In this document: positions 8,884 to 15,169 of the stretch, in pieces | Layout of the letters: each line of letters opens with the position of its first letter | How positions within the stretch are numbered: the stretch's first letter is position 1 | From: Thermoplasmata archaeon M9B2D | Lineage (GTDB): Archaea; Thermoplasmatota; E2; DHVEG-1 | DNA: 17,176 nt | NCBI GenBank assembly: GCA_002900555.1 | Contig: MUGD01000035.1 | Coordinates: forward strand, 1 to 17,176 | Direction: 5' to 3' | Notes under the pieces: model-generated | The model's database searches: none | What the model was told of the DNA's origin: nothing | Seen by the model: the letters and a program-made list of their open reading frames with translations, nothing else | Made by a program: the position numbers and the translations under genes

Positions 8884-10190
8884 TACGAGATATCTTTGCC
8901 ATGGCCCTTGATGCAATGAGGTCGTATAGAATTCGGACGTTGCTGACACTTATTGGAGTCATCATGGGTGTCGCCTCTGTCATCATGGTCACAACAGCAG
9001 GGAATTCCGTCAGTGGTTTTATTTCAGAACAATGGAATATCTTCAACCCAACAGGGATGGTTATTGGTACTGGAACGGGCGGGGCAGTCCCCCAGCTCTC
9101 TGTCCGATCAGCGGTTTTTACGACCAATGATGTAGAAAAAATCCAGCAATTACCAGCAATCAAGACAATAGCTCCAGTTGGAATTGTACCGTTGAACAAG
9201 ATTCTCATACGTGATGGGTTGCTTAAATGGGAATCCCAACCAGGAGAAGCGATGTATGCTAGTACTCCTTCGCTGCTTGAAATCCTTAATTTACAGCTCT
9301 CTGAAGGAACGATGTTTGAAGAGGGAAAAAACGAGGTAATAATCTCCCAAAACGTCGCAGAGACCTTTGGAGAAAACAAACGATTACTTGTAGGTGACAC
9401 GATTTTTCTACGACGTGTTGATGGCATCACCTTAGAAGCAAAAATAGTAGGGATACTTGAACCGAGTTCAACAATGAGTATGTTTAATACACTTTCAACA
9501 CCGGGGATTATCTGTCCAACAAAACCGTACTATTCAACCTATTTCGGTTCGAATGTCGGAACCATTTTCAAACGGGTTATTGCCTATACGATTCTGCTGG
9601 CAGAAGCAAAGGACACCGATCACGTACAAGAGGCGCAAGACCAAATACTACGGTATCTGGATAGTGGAGGCTCTGATGCGAATCAATATAAGGATCAAAA
9701 CACCGACTTTGTGGTAATCACCCAACAGTACATCCTTGTGCGTGTTGACCAAGTGATGAGCGTCATCCGAACATACATCACTGCCATCGCCCTCATATCA
9801 CTGCTAATTGGAGGAGTCGGAATCGCAAATATCATGTATGCGACAGTCACAGAAAGAACACGAGAGATAGGGACGATGATGGCGATTGGTGCGAAACGGA
9901 GAGATATCTTACTTTTGTTTTTGTTTCAATCAACGGTGATAGGTTTGTTTGGAGGTATTATCGGATGTGTCTTTGGTGCGAGTGGAAGCTGGTTTGTCGT
10001 TGACCTGCTTAATACAAACATCCAGAACCTTGGTGGTGCATTTAGCACAGGTACTATTCAGTTGAATTATGCGTTAGAATGGTTCATTATTGCATTTATT
10101 ATCGGAATACTTATCGGTATTGCTGCAGGACTCTGGCCAGCCAGGAAAGCAGCCAGAATGGATCCCGTGGTTGCTCTCCGATACGAATAA
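8880..10190 (+). CDS. ABC transporter permease, MacB/FtsX family
   Basis: This 436-residue integral membrane protein pairs with the preceding ATPase. It has the four-helix MacB layout: TM1 at about 20-41, a large extracytoplasmic domain (about 42-295, MacB-PCD-like), then the FtsX core with TM2 about 298-318, TM3 about 347-370 and TM4 about 401-419. The cytoplasmic loop ERTREIGTMMAIGAKR and the end GLWPARKAARMDPVVALRYE are diagnostic for the family. No MacA-type membrane fusion protein lies beside it, as expected for a cell without an outer membrane. A GAGG site (8872-8875) precedes the start inside the ATPase gene. Likely roles are export of a peptide or lipid, or a mechanical task at the envelope; the sequence does not decide. 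Confidence 0.93.
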   Translation: MIRDIFAMALDAMRSYRIRTLLTLIGVIMGVASVIMVTTAGNSVSGFISEQWNIFNPTGMVIGTGTGGAVPQLSVRSAVFTTNDVEKIQQLPAIKTIAPVGIVPLNKILIRDGLLKWESQPGEAMYASTPSLLEILNLQLSEGTMFEEGKNEVIISQNVAETFGENKRLLVGDTIFLRRVDGITLEAKIVGILEPSSTMSMFNTLSTPGIICPTKPYYSTYFGSNVGTIFKRVIAYTILLAEAKDTDHVQEAQDQILRYLDSGGSDANQYKDQNTDFVVITQQYILVRVDQVMSVIRTYITAIALISLLIGGVGIANIMYATVTERTREIGTMMAIGAKRRDILLLFLFQSTVIGLFGGIIGCVFGASGSWFVVDLLNTNIQNLGGAFSTGTIQLNYALEWFIIAFIIGILIGIAAGLWPARKAARMDPVVALRYE

Positions 10191-10197
10191 AAGGTTT

Positions 10198-10368
10198 TTA
10201 CGGATTTGATGAAGCCTGTGTTTTCTCCATCGCCGTAATTTTTTCAAGTTCTTCTCTTATATGTCGCAACGCCTGCTCTTTATCAGGACCAAGTCCGATT
10301 GCATCAGGGCTAATCTCGTTTTTCTTTAGCTGTCTTAACCACCGTTCTAACACTTGTTTTTGATTCAT
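10198..10368 (-). CDS. Small charged protein, 56 residues, function unknown
   Basis: This short - strand gene fills the gap between the ABC permease and the small zinc-type gene. The start ATG 10368 is preceded at five bases by GGTGAG (10374-10379), a good match to the archaeal anti-Shine-Dalgarno, and by a TATA-like box at 10406-10415. The product starts MNQKQVLERWLRQLKKNEIS, then has a GLGPDKEQ turn and an amphipathic helix HIREELEKI. It is soluble, with no Cys, and mostly helical by composition. It may form a small helical bundle or regulator. I do not recognise the family. It converges on the permease with seven bases between stop codons. Regular codons and the good initiation signals argue that it is real. 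Confidence 0.6.
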   Translation of the reverse strand: MNQKQVLERWLRQLKKNEISPDAIGLGPDKEQALRHIREELEKITAMEKTQASSNP

Positions 10369-10405
10369 TGTTTCTCACCAACAAAGACCCTGTATAATAT
10401 CTGTC

Positions 10406-10415
10406 ATATATTAAA
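10406..10415 (-). promoter_or_regulatory. TATA box of the 56-residue gene
   Basis: TTTAATATAT on the - strand lies about 40 bases ahead of the ATG at 10368. Initiation about 25 bases downstream gives a leader of roughly 15 bases that holds the GGTGAG site. Confidence 0.45.
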
Positions 10416-10486
10416 CCATAGAAGAAAAATAAAGTAAAAAAAGTTCAAATAGCGTAAAAACAATACGTATTTTGGAGGAGTATAAA

Positions 10487-10660
10487 ATGACATACTACTG
10501 GAAAAAAAGTGGTTTAATCTACCATTGGCATCTTCATTGTAAAGCGGTTCCGGTATATGTGAGAACAAATCCAGAGTGGGTAACCAGCGAAGAACGCCCG
10601 ACTGATAAGCAACATTGTAAAGAATGCCGGGAGATGGATATCGCTCAACGGATAAAATAA
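10487..10660 (+). CDS. Small Cys/His zinc-binding-like protein (Ada metal-binding-like)
   Basis: This 57-residue protein has a pattern of likely metal ligands: H13, H15, H17 and C18 in YHWHLHC, then C44 and C47 in HCKEC, with an ERPTD stretch before the second pair. The order Tyr-His, Cys, then C-x2-C resembles the small Ada-like zinc-binding module found alone or at the ends of nucleases and other proteins, so one zinc in a knuckle-type fold is likely. The role is unknown; nucleic-acid or protein binding is a guess. The start is ATG 10487, because GGAGGAG (10474-10480) precedes it by six bases; an upstream in-frame TTG lies inside that site. The gene stands alone, with 46 bases to the convergent ygiQ-like stop. 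Confidence 0.7.
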   Translation: MTYYWKKSGLIYHWHLHCKAVPVYVRTNPEWVTSEERPTDKQHCKECREMDIAQRIK

Positions 10661-10706
10661 AAACTGTAACGGCTTATTCAAAACGATGTTTGATAGGCTT
10701 GGGTTG

Positions 10707-12284
10707 TTACTTCTTCGTACAGTCCAACATGATACGTTTTAACTTCTTCTTCGTATGAAAATCGTAGACGACATCAATTTTTTCCCCTGTAAAGGGGTTT
10801 AACCCCGTCCAATACATACATGAAGACAGGGTCATGGGCGTTGGGGTGAACACCTGGAATTGTTCAATGTTTTCCAGATGCTTTTTTTTAATCATGTCAC
10901 GTAAGAATACCACATCATTTAGGGTATCACCAGGATGTCCTATCATAAAATAGTACCGTAATCCTTGTTTTTTACGTTGATTTATCGAAGTATAATACGC
11001 AAGGAATTCATCAAACCGTACGTTGTCCTTTCCCATTAACCTCACAACCTTTTTTGAGAAATGCTCAGGGGCAATCTTAAGACAACCTGAGATATGATGA
11101 TTGGAGATTTCTTTTATGTATTCTTTACTTTCTAACGCAAGGTCATATCTGATACCACTGCGGATAAAAATTTTCTTTACACCCTTTATCTGTCGAGCTT
11201 TTCGTAGCAGTGAAATAAGTTGTGTATGGGTTTTATCTAAGTTGGAACAATCAATGCATTTTTTAGTACATTGATGGGGTCTTGTGGAGGGATGAGTACA
11301 TATCATTCCATACATATTTGATGAAGGCCCGACAAGATCATCGATGTATCCTTTAAAGCCCGGATACTTTGTTAATTGCGTTATTTCCGCAAGGATGTTT
11401 TCTTCAGATCGGGAAATTATTTCATTTCCTTGATGCAGCGACAGAGAACAAAAATTGCAGTCACCGACACATCCACGATGGAGTACTACGGAAAATTTCC
11501 CCATTTTTAGAAGAGATTTCGGGTGAAGTGTACGTGAATATCCTAATGAATAGATCCAGTTTAAATCTTTTGACGTATACCGCGGATATTTATACTGAAC
11601 GACATAACTATTTGTATATTCTTGAGCGAGGTTCGTGTCATTTGAAAATTTCATATGCATATCGCAGAATTTCTGTTTATCCTCTGCAACCTCTTTAAAC
11701 GAGGGAAGAATCTCAAAAGATTCGTCAAGGTCTTTGCGCAAAATACATGTTCCTTCTATCTCATTTATGTCCTTACCATGCTTCAATCGTTCAGCGATTT
11801 CGATAATCTGTTTTTCCCCATTTCCATACACAAGGATGTTTGCCCGGGAATCAAGTAGGATACTGCGTCGCACTGTATTATCCCAGTAATCATAATGGGC
11901 AAACCGTCGCAATGATGCCTCAATACCACCAATGACAATCATACTTTTTTTAAAATACTCCTTAATCTTATTGCAGTACACTATGACCGCACGATCCGGC
12001 ATTTTCGTCGCATCGCTATGCGTATCTTCTGTTCGTTTCCGTTTCAACGGTGTATAGTTATGAACCATGCTATCAATCGAACCGGAGGTGACGCCGAAAC
12101 AAAGACGGGGTTCCCCTAACATCGTATAATGTTGCTTTTCCTTTGGTTTTTCGATGACACCGATACGATATCCCTTCGCATCAAGGACCTTAGCAATCAC
12201 ACCCACCGGTGAGAGTGGATGATCATCATAATACTCTCCAGTGATAAGGATAATGTCAAAATCACTACCGGTTTTTGTAATCAT
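10707..12284 (-). CDS. YgiQ family radical SAM protein (UPF0313)
   Basis: This 525-residue protein belongs to the radical SAM superfamily and should cleave S-adenosylmethionine through a 4Fe-4S cluster. The cluster motif is C272-V-G-D-C276-N-F-C279, in RGCVGDCNFC. The N-terminal domain begins DIILITGEYYDDHP and holds the family's VIGGIEASLRRFAHYDYWD stretch. After the core there is a second cysteine group, C329-x9-C339-x3-C343-x2-C346, followed by IRSGIRYDLA, KIAPEH and IGHPG, all typical of YgiQ. It ends near residue 525, against over 700 in E. coli, so the bacterial C-terminal extension is missing. The substrate of the family is not known to me. The gene starts 84 bases from divergent surE with a TATA-like box between, implying a nearly leaderless mRNA. 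Confidence 0.9.
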   Translation of the reverse strand: MITKTGSDFDIILITGEYYDDHPLSPVGVIAKVLDAKGYRIGVIEKPKEKQHYTMLGEPRLCFGVTSGSIDSMVHNYTPLKRKRTEDTHSDATKMPDRAVIVYCNKIKEYFKKSMIVIGGIEASLRRFAHYDYWDNTVRRSILLDSRANILVYGNGEKQIIEIAERLKHGKDINEIEGTCILRKDLDESFEILPSFKEVAEDKQKFCDMHMKFSNDTNLAQEYTNSYVVQYKYPRYTSKDLNWIYSLGYSRTLHPKSLLKMGKFSVVLHRGCVGDCNFCSLSLHQGNEIISRSEENILAEITQLTKYPGFKGYIDDLVGPSSNMYGMICTHPSTRPHQCTKKCIDCSNLDKTHTQLISLLRKARQIKGVKKIFIRSGIRYDLALESKEYIKEISNHHISGCLKIAPEHFSKKVVRLMGKDNVRFDEFLAYYTSINQRKKQGLRYYFMIGHPGDTLNDVVFLRDMIKKKHLENIEQFQVFTPTPMTLSSCMYWTGLNPFTGEKIDVVYDFHTKKKLKRIMLDCTKK

Positions 12285-12309
12285 GCTTTTGTCACTTATT
12301 CGCTGCTGC

Positions 12310-12319
12310 TATATAAACA
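12310..12319. promoter_or_regulatory. Shared TATA-like box between ygiQ-like gene and surE
   Basis: CTATATAAAC reads as GTTTATATAG on the - strand, a near-ideal archaeal TATA box 26 to 35 bases ahead of the ygiQ-like ATG at 12284, so that transcript would be close to leaderless. Because the core is nearly palindromic it may also serve surE, whose ATG lies about 50 bases away. No other clear box is seen for surE. Confidence 0.5.
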
Positions 12320-12368
12320 TTCAACACCACAGGCACCGGAAAGATTCATTAATCCACTATGATTTCCG

Positions 12369-13166
12369 ATGCAGATGACAGATATTCTTGTCACCAACGA
12401 CGATGGTTATAAATCCGCAGGTTTTGTACCACTTATCAAGGAACTTTCAAAAAAATATTCAGTGACTGCGATAGCCCCTGACCGGGGACGAAGCTGGATT
12501 GGTAAGGCAATTACCACGAAAAAAAAGCTTCGGCTTAAAAAAATTACGTATGAGGGTGTAGATATGTTTCTGCTGGATGGTACCCCAGCGGATTGTATAC
12601 AAATAGGTTTATATGATGTTGTTGAGAAACGTCCAAAAATCGTTATTTCAGGGATTAACATCGGTTTGAACATTGGCAGGGCACGAACCCTTAGTTCAGG
12701 AACAATCGGTGCAGCAATCGAAGGATCCATCGATGGAATCAGGGCAATCGCATCATCTCTTTCAATACCGCTTTTTATGAAAGAGAATAAAACCGATTTT
12801 TATCACCCTAAAAATTTTTCTTTGTTCGAAAATGCAGCACAGATAACCACAAAAGTATCCTCGATAGTTATCGATAAAGCATTTGATGGGGTGGATCTCT
12901 TCTCCCTTAATATCCCGTTTGACGCAACCGTTAATACACCATTACAGATAACGACCCTTTTTAACACACGATACGGGAGACTTTTTCATAGAAACGGTAA
13001 CACGTTCCTACATCAAACTCCCCCAATTGAATTTAAGGATATGGATGATCATACAGATCTTAGGGCATTACACGATAAGAAAATATCACTCACACCGATG
13101 AGCATCTCATTTGCTTCATCTCATTTATTGAGCCGTGTTGAACATATCGTTAAACAGCACTGGTAA
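12369..13166 (+). CDS. surE: 5'-nucleotidase SurE (survival protein E family)
   Basis: SurE is a metal-dependent phosphatase that removes phosphate from nucleoside monophosphates. The 265-residue product carries the four expected metal ligands: D11 and D12 in LVTNDDGY, S42 in the loop after APD, and N97 in SGINIG. The LDGTPADC motif (69-76) and the SSGTIGAAIEG stretch are also typical. The usual QSG segment reads GRSWIG here, which keeps the serine. The start is ATG 12369 (MQMTDILV) or ATG 12375, which fits the family's N-terminus better; neither has a Shine-Dalgarno site, so a short leader or leaderless start is likely. A run of eight T follows the stop. The identification is firm; the physiological substrate is not fixed by sequence. 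Confidence 0.94.
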   Translation: MQMTDILVTNDDGYKSAGFVPLIKELSKKYSVTAIAPDRGRSWIGKAITTKKKLRLKKITYEGVDMFLLDGTPADCIQIGLYDVVEKRPKIVISGINIGLNIGRARTLSSGTIGAAIEGSIDGIRAIASSLSIPLFMKENKTDFYHPKNFSLFENAAQITTKVSSIVIDKAFDGVDLFSLNIPFDATVNTPLQITTLFNTRYGRLFHRNGNTFLHQTPPIEFKDMDDHTDLRALHDKKISLTPMSISFASSHLLSRVEHIVKQHW

Positions 13167-13168
13167 TC

Positions 13169-13176
13169 TTTTTTTT
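13169..13176 (+). terminator. Oligo-T terminator after surE
   Basis: Eight consecutive T begin three bases after the surE stop codon, a standard archaeal termination signal with no need for a hairpin. The remaining roughly 160 bases before the ThiI-like gene are AT-rich, with TATA-like CTATAAAAAA at 13241-13250, and hold no supported gene. Confidence 0.55.
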
Positions 13177-13334
13177 ACATTCACAACGGGAAACAGTACG
13201 TTTGATAATCAAAGATGGAATGATTAACGTCGCTTAATCTCTATAAAAAATCAACCATATTTTATTTTACAAGCAACAACCCTGCAGGTGTTTTGAAACT
13301 GAAAAGTTAATGTATCTGTTTGAGATGTTGAAAG

Positions 13335-14249
13335 ATGATGAAGTTTGATGTTATCCTCCTTCGTTATGGCGAACTTTCCCTAAAAAGTTCTTACGTACGG
13401 AAGATGTTTGAATCAAGACTGGTCCATAACATAGAAAAAGCGTTTCAAAAAGAAAACATACCCCATGAAATACGAATCGACCGGGGAAGAATTTATCTCA
13501 TAACGTCAGAACTATCCAAAAGCATTACCGCGTTACCGCAAATTTTTGGTATCGTATCTTTCAGCCCAGCAGTTGAAACAATTTCTGCAATGCAGGATAT
13601 TTCAAAACTCGCTCAAACACTTATGAACAAGCTGCTTACCAAGGAAAAAAGCTTTGCGATTCGGGCGACACGGGTCGGGACACACCCGTTCTCAAGTCAA
13701 GAAGTTGCAATAAAAGTAGGTTACGATATTGTTACTGCGACCTCCGCACGCGTCGATTTAAACAATCCTGATGTCGAGCTTTTTATAGAGATAAGAGAGA
13801 AGAAATCGTTTCTCTTCACACAAAAAATCAGGGGAGCGGGTGGTTTTCCTTTAGGAACACAAGGAAAAATACTCGCACTTTTTGAAAAACCACAGTCCTT
13901 ACTAGCAGCATGGTATCTGATGCATCGGGGATGTGACGTTGTCATGGTCTATACAGATAAATCAAATGAACAAGTGCTTCTCTCATTTCTTAGGAAGTGG
14001 TATGCCGACGCTGAGATTATTTATCTAGATATACCACAAAAAGATATCTATCAACGGTTATCTGTCCTTGCTTCTGAAAAAAAATGTGATGCATTGATTA
14101 CCGGTCATTCCCTTCAAGATTCTGTAAATCCTCTGTCCACCCTAAGGAATTTTAAAAAAAATAGCAACATCCCAATACTAAGTCCACTTATTGCAATGAC
14201 ACGGGAAGAGATTACCAATCAATGTAAAAAAAAGGGTATACCACCATGA
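13335..14249 (+). CDS. ThiI-like THUMP protein with degenerate PP-loop and short C-terminus
   Basis: ThiI proteins bind tRNA through an N-terminal ferredoxin-like domain and a THUMP domain, then adenylate U8 with a PP-loop domain on the way to 4-thiouridine; bacterial ones also feed thiamine synthesis. Here the start (FDVILLRYGELSLKS), the THUMP region (about 60-165) and the linker GGFPLGTQGKILAL are clearly ThiI. The ATP-binding SGGxDS motif that should follow reads F183-E-K-P-Q-S188, losing both glycines and the aspartate. The later TGESLGQVASQ motif reads TGHSLQDSVNP. The protein stops at 304 residues, before the usual end of the PP-loop domain, against roughly 380 or more in archaea. It is probably catalytically inactive as a ThiI and may act by RNA binding. 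The stop overlaps the next gene as ATGA. Two adjacent ATGs (13335, 13338) can start it. Confidence 0.85.
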   Translation: MMKFDVILLRYGELSLKSSYVRKMFESRLVHNIEKAFQKENIPHEIRIDRGRIYLITSELSKSITALPQIFGIVSFSPAVETISAMQDISKLAQTLMNKLLTKEKSFAIRATRVGTHPFSSQEVAIKVGYDIVTATSARVDLNNPDVELFIEIREKKSFLFTQKIRGAGGFPLGTQGKILALFEKPQSLLAAWYLMHRGCDVVMVYTDKSNEQVLLSFLRKWYADAEIIYLDIPQKDIYQRLSVLASEKKCDALITGHSLQDSVNPLSTLRNFKKNSNIPILSPLIAMTREEITNQCKKKGIPP

Positions 14250-15151
14250 ATATCGTTATTTTTGGAGCGGGAGCCATTGGAACTCTTATGGGCACGTTGT
14301 TAGCCGAAAAAAACAGGGTTGTCTTCGTCGGACGCGCGCCACACATGACATGTATACAAAAAAAGGGAGTAATCATAAGAGGAAAGACGCGGCTGAAACG
14401 TAAAATACCTGCCTTAGAATCTGCAACAGATATTCCTTTTATGGCAGACCTGATTATTTTGACAGTAAAATCATATGACACAGAAACCGCATGCACACAA
14501 ATACTTCCATATATCCACGATCACACCATGGTTCTTTCTATCCAAAATGGGTTGGACAATATAGAAAAGATGCGTCACCATATCAAAAAAAAACATATTC
14601 TTGCTGGGGTCACCACCCATGGTGCTATTTTTTCAAAACCAGGGGAAATCATACATACTGGAAAAGGAAAAACCATTCTTGGGGAGCTTGATGGGTCTCA
14701 ATCCGAGAGACTAAAAAATCTTGCAGAAGTCTTTAACAAAACAGGAATAAAAACGCAGATAAGCGACGACATCATTAAAGAAATCTGGATAAAGACCATT
14801 ATTAATTCAAGTATCAACCCACTCACCGGGTTTTTCGGATGTAAAAACGGGTATCTGTTAGAAAATCCAATCCTGGAAAGAATCACTGAATTCGTTTGCG
14901 TAGAATCAACCTTGATTGCATCATCGCAGGCAATATTGGTTTCCCCCTTAGAGATGATAGAAAAAACAAAACAAGTCATACGAGACACCGCAATGAATCA
15001 TTCCTCAATGCTTCAAAGTATTCAACAGGGGAAAAAAACAGAAATTGATGCAATAAACGGCATACTTATAAGAATTGGTACAAGCCAAAAAATCGACACC
15101 ACATTAAATAAAATACTTACTGAGCTTATCACTCGTCTCGGTCCATCGTAA
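14246..15151 (+). CDS. panE: 2-dehydropantoate 2-reductase (ketopantoate reductase)
   Basis: This enzyme reduces ketopantoate to pantoate with NAD(P)H in coenzyme A synthesis. The 301-residue product begins with the Rossmann motif FGAGAIG (G7-x-G9-x2-G12). It has the family stretches LTVKSYDT and LSIQNGLDN, the catalytic lysine K183 within IWIKTIINSSINPLTG, and the C-terminal SSMLQSIQQGKKTEID with E266 matching the substrate-binding acidic residue of E. coli. Length and domain order are normal. The start overlaps the ThiI-like stop by four bases, so the two are very likely co-translated. Other 2-oxoacid reductases of the PanE/ApbA superfamily share this fold, so the exact substrate is likely rather than proven. 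A hairpin terminator overlaps its stop codon. Confidence 0.88.
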   Translation: MNIVIFGAGAIGTLMGTLLAEKNRVVFVGRAPHMTCIQKKGVIIRGKTRLKRKIPALESATDIPFMADLIILTVKSYDTETACTQILPYIHDHTMVLSIQNGLDNIEKMRHHIKKKHILAGVTTHGAIFSKPGEIIHTGKGKTILGELDGSQSERLKNLAEVFNKTGIKTQISDDIIKEIWIKTIINSSINPLTGFFGCKNGYLLENPILERITEFVCVESTLIASSQAILVSPLEMIEKTKQVIRDTAMNHSSMLQSIQQGKKTEIDAINGILIRIGTSQKIDTTLNKILTELITRLGPS

Positions 15152-15169
15152 AAAATCAATTAGATTTTT
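15151..15169. terminator. Bidirectional hairpin terminator across two convergent stops
   Basis: AAAAATC, loop AATTA, GATTTTT: perfect 7-base arms with a five-base loop. Read either way it ends in a T-run (GATTTTTC on +, GATTTTTTA on -). It begins at the last base of the panE stop and covers the last codons and stop of the - strand radical SAM gene, so one compact signal could end both transcripts. Confidence 0.55.

Noticed and set aside
8867..9430. 187-residue open frame on the - strand
   Set aside because: It lies wholly antisense to the clearly conserved MacB-type permease, has low-complexity Ser/Pro/Thr composition and has no promoter or ribosome site.
13310..13348. Twelve-codon ORF overlapping the ThiI-like start
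   Set aside because: It has no ribosome site, and an ORF this short is expected by chance in AT-rich sequence.
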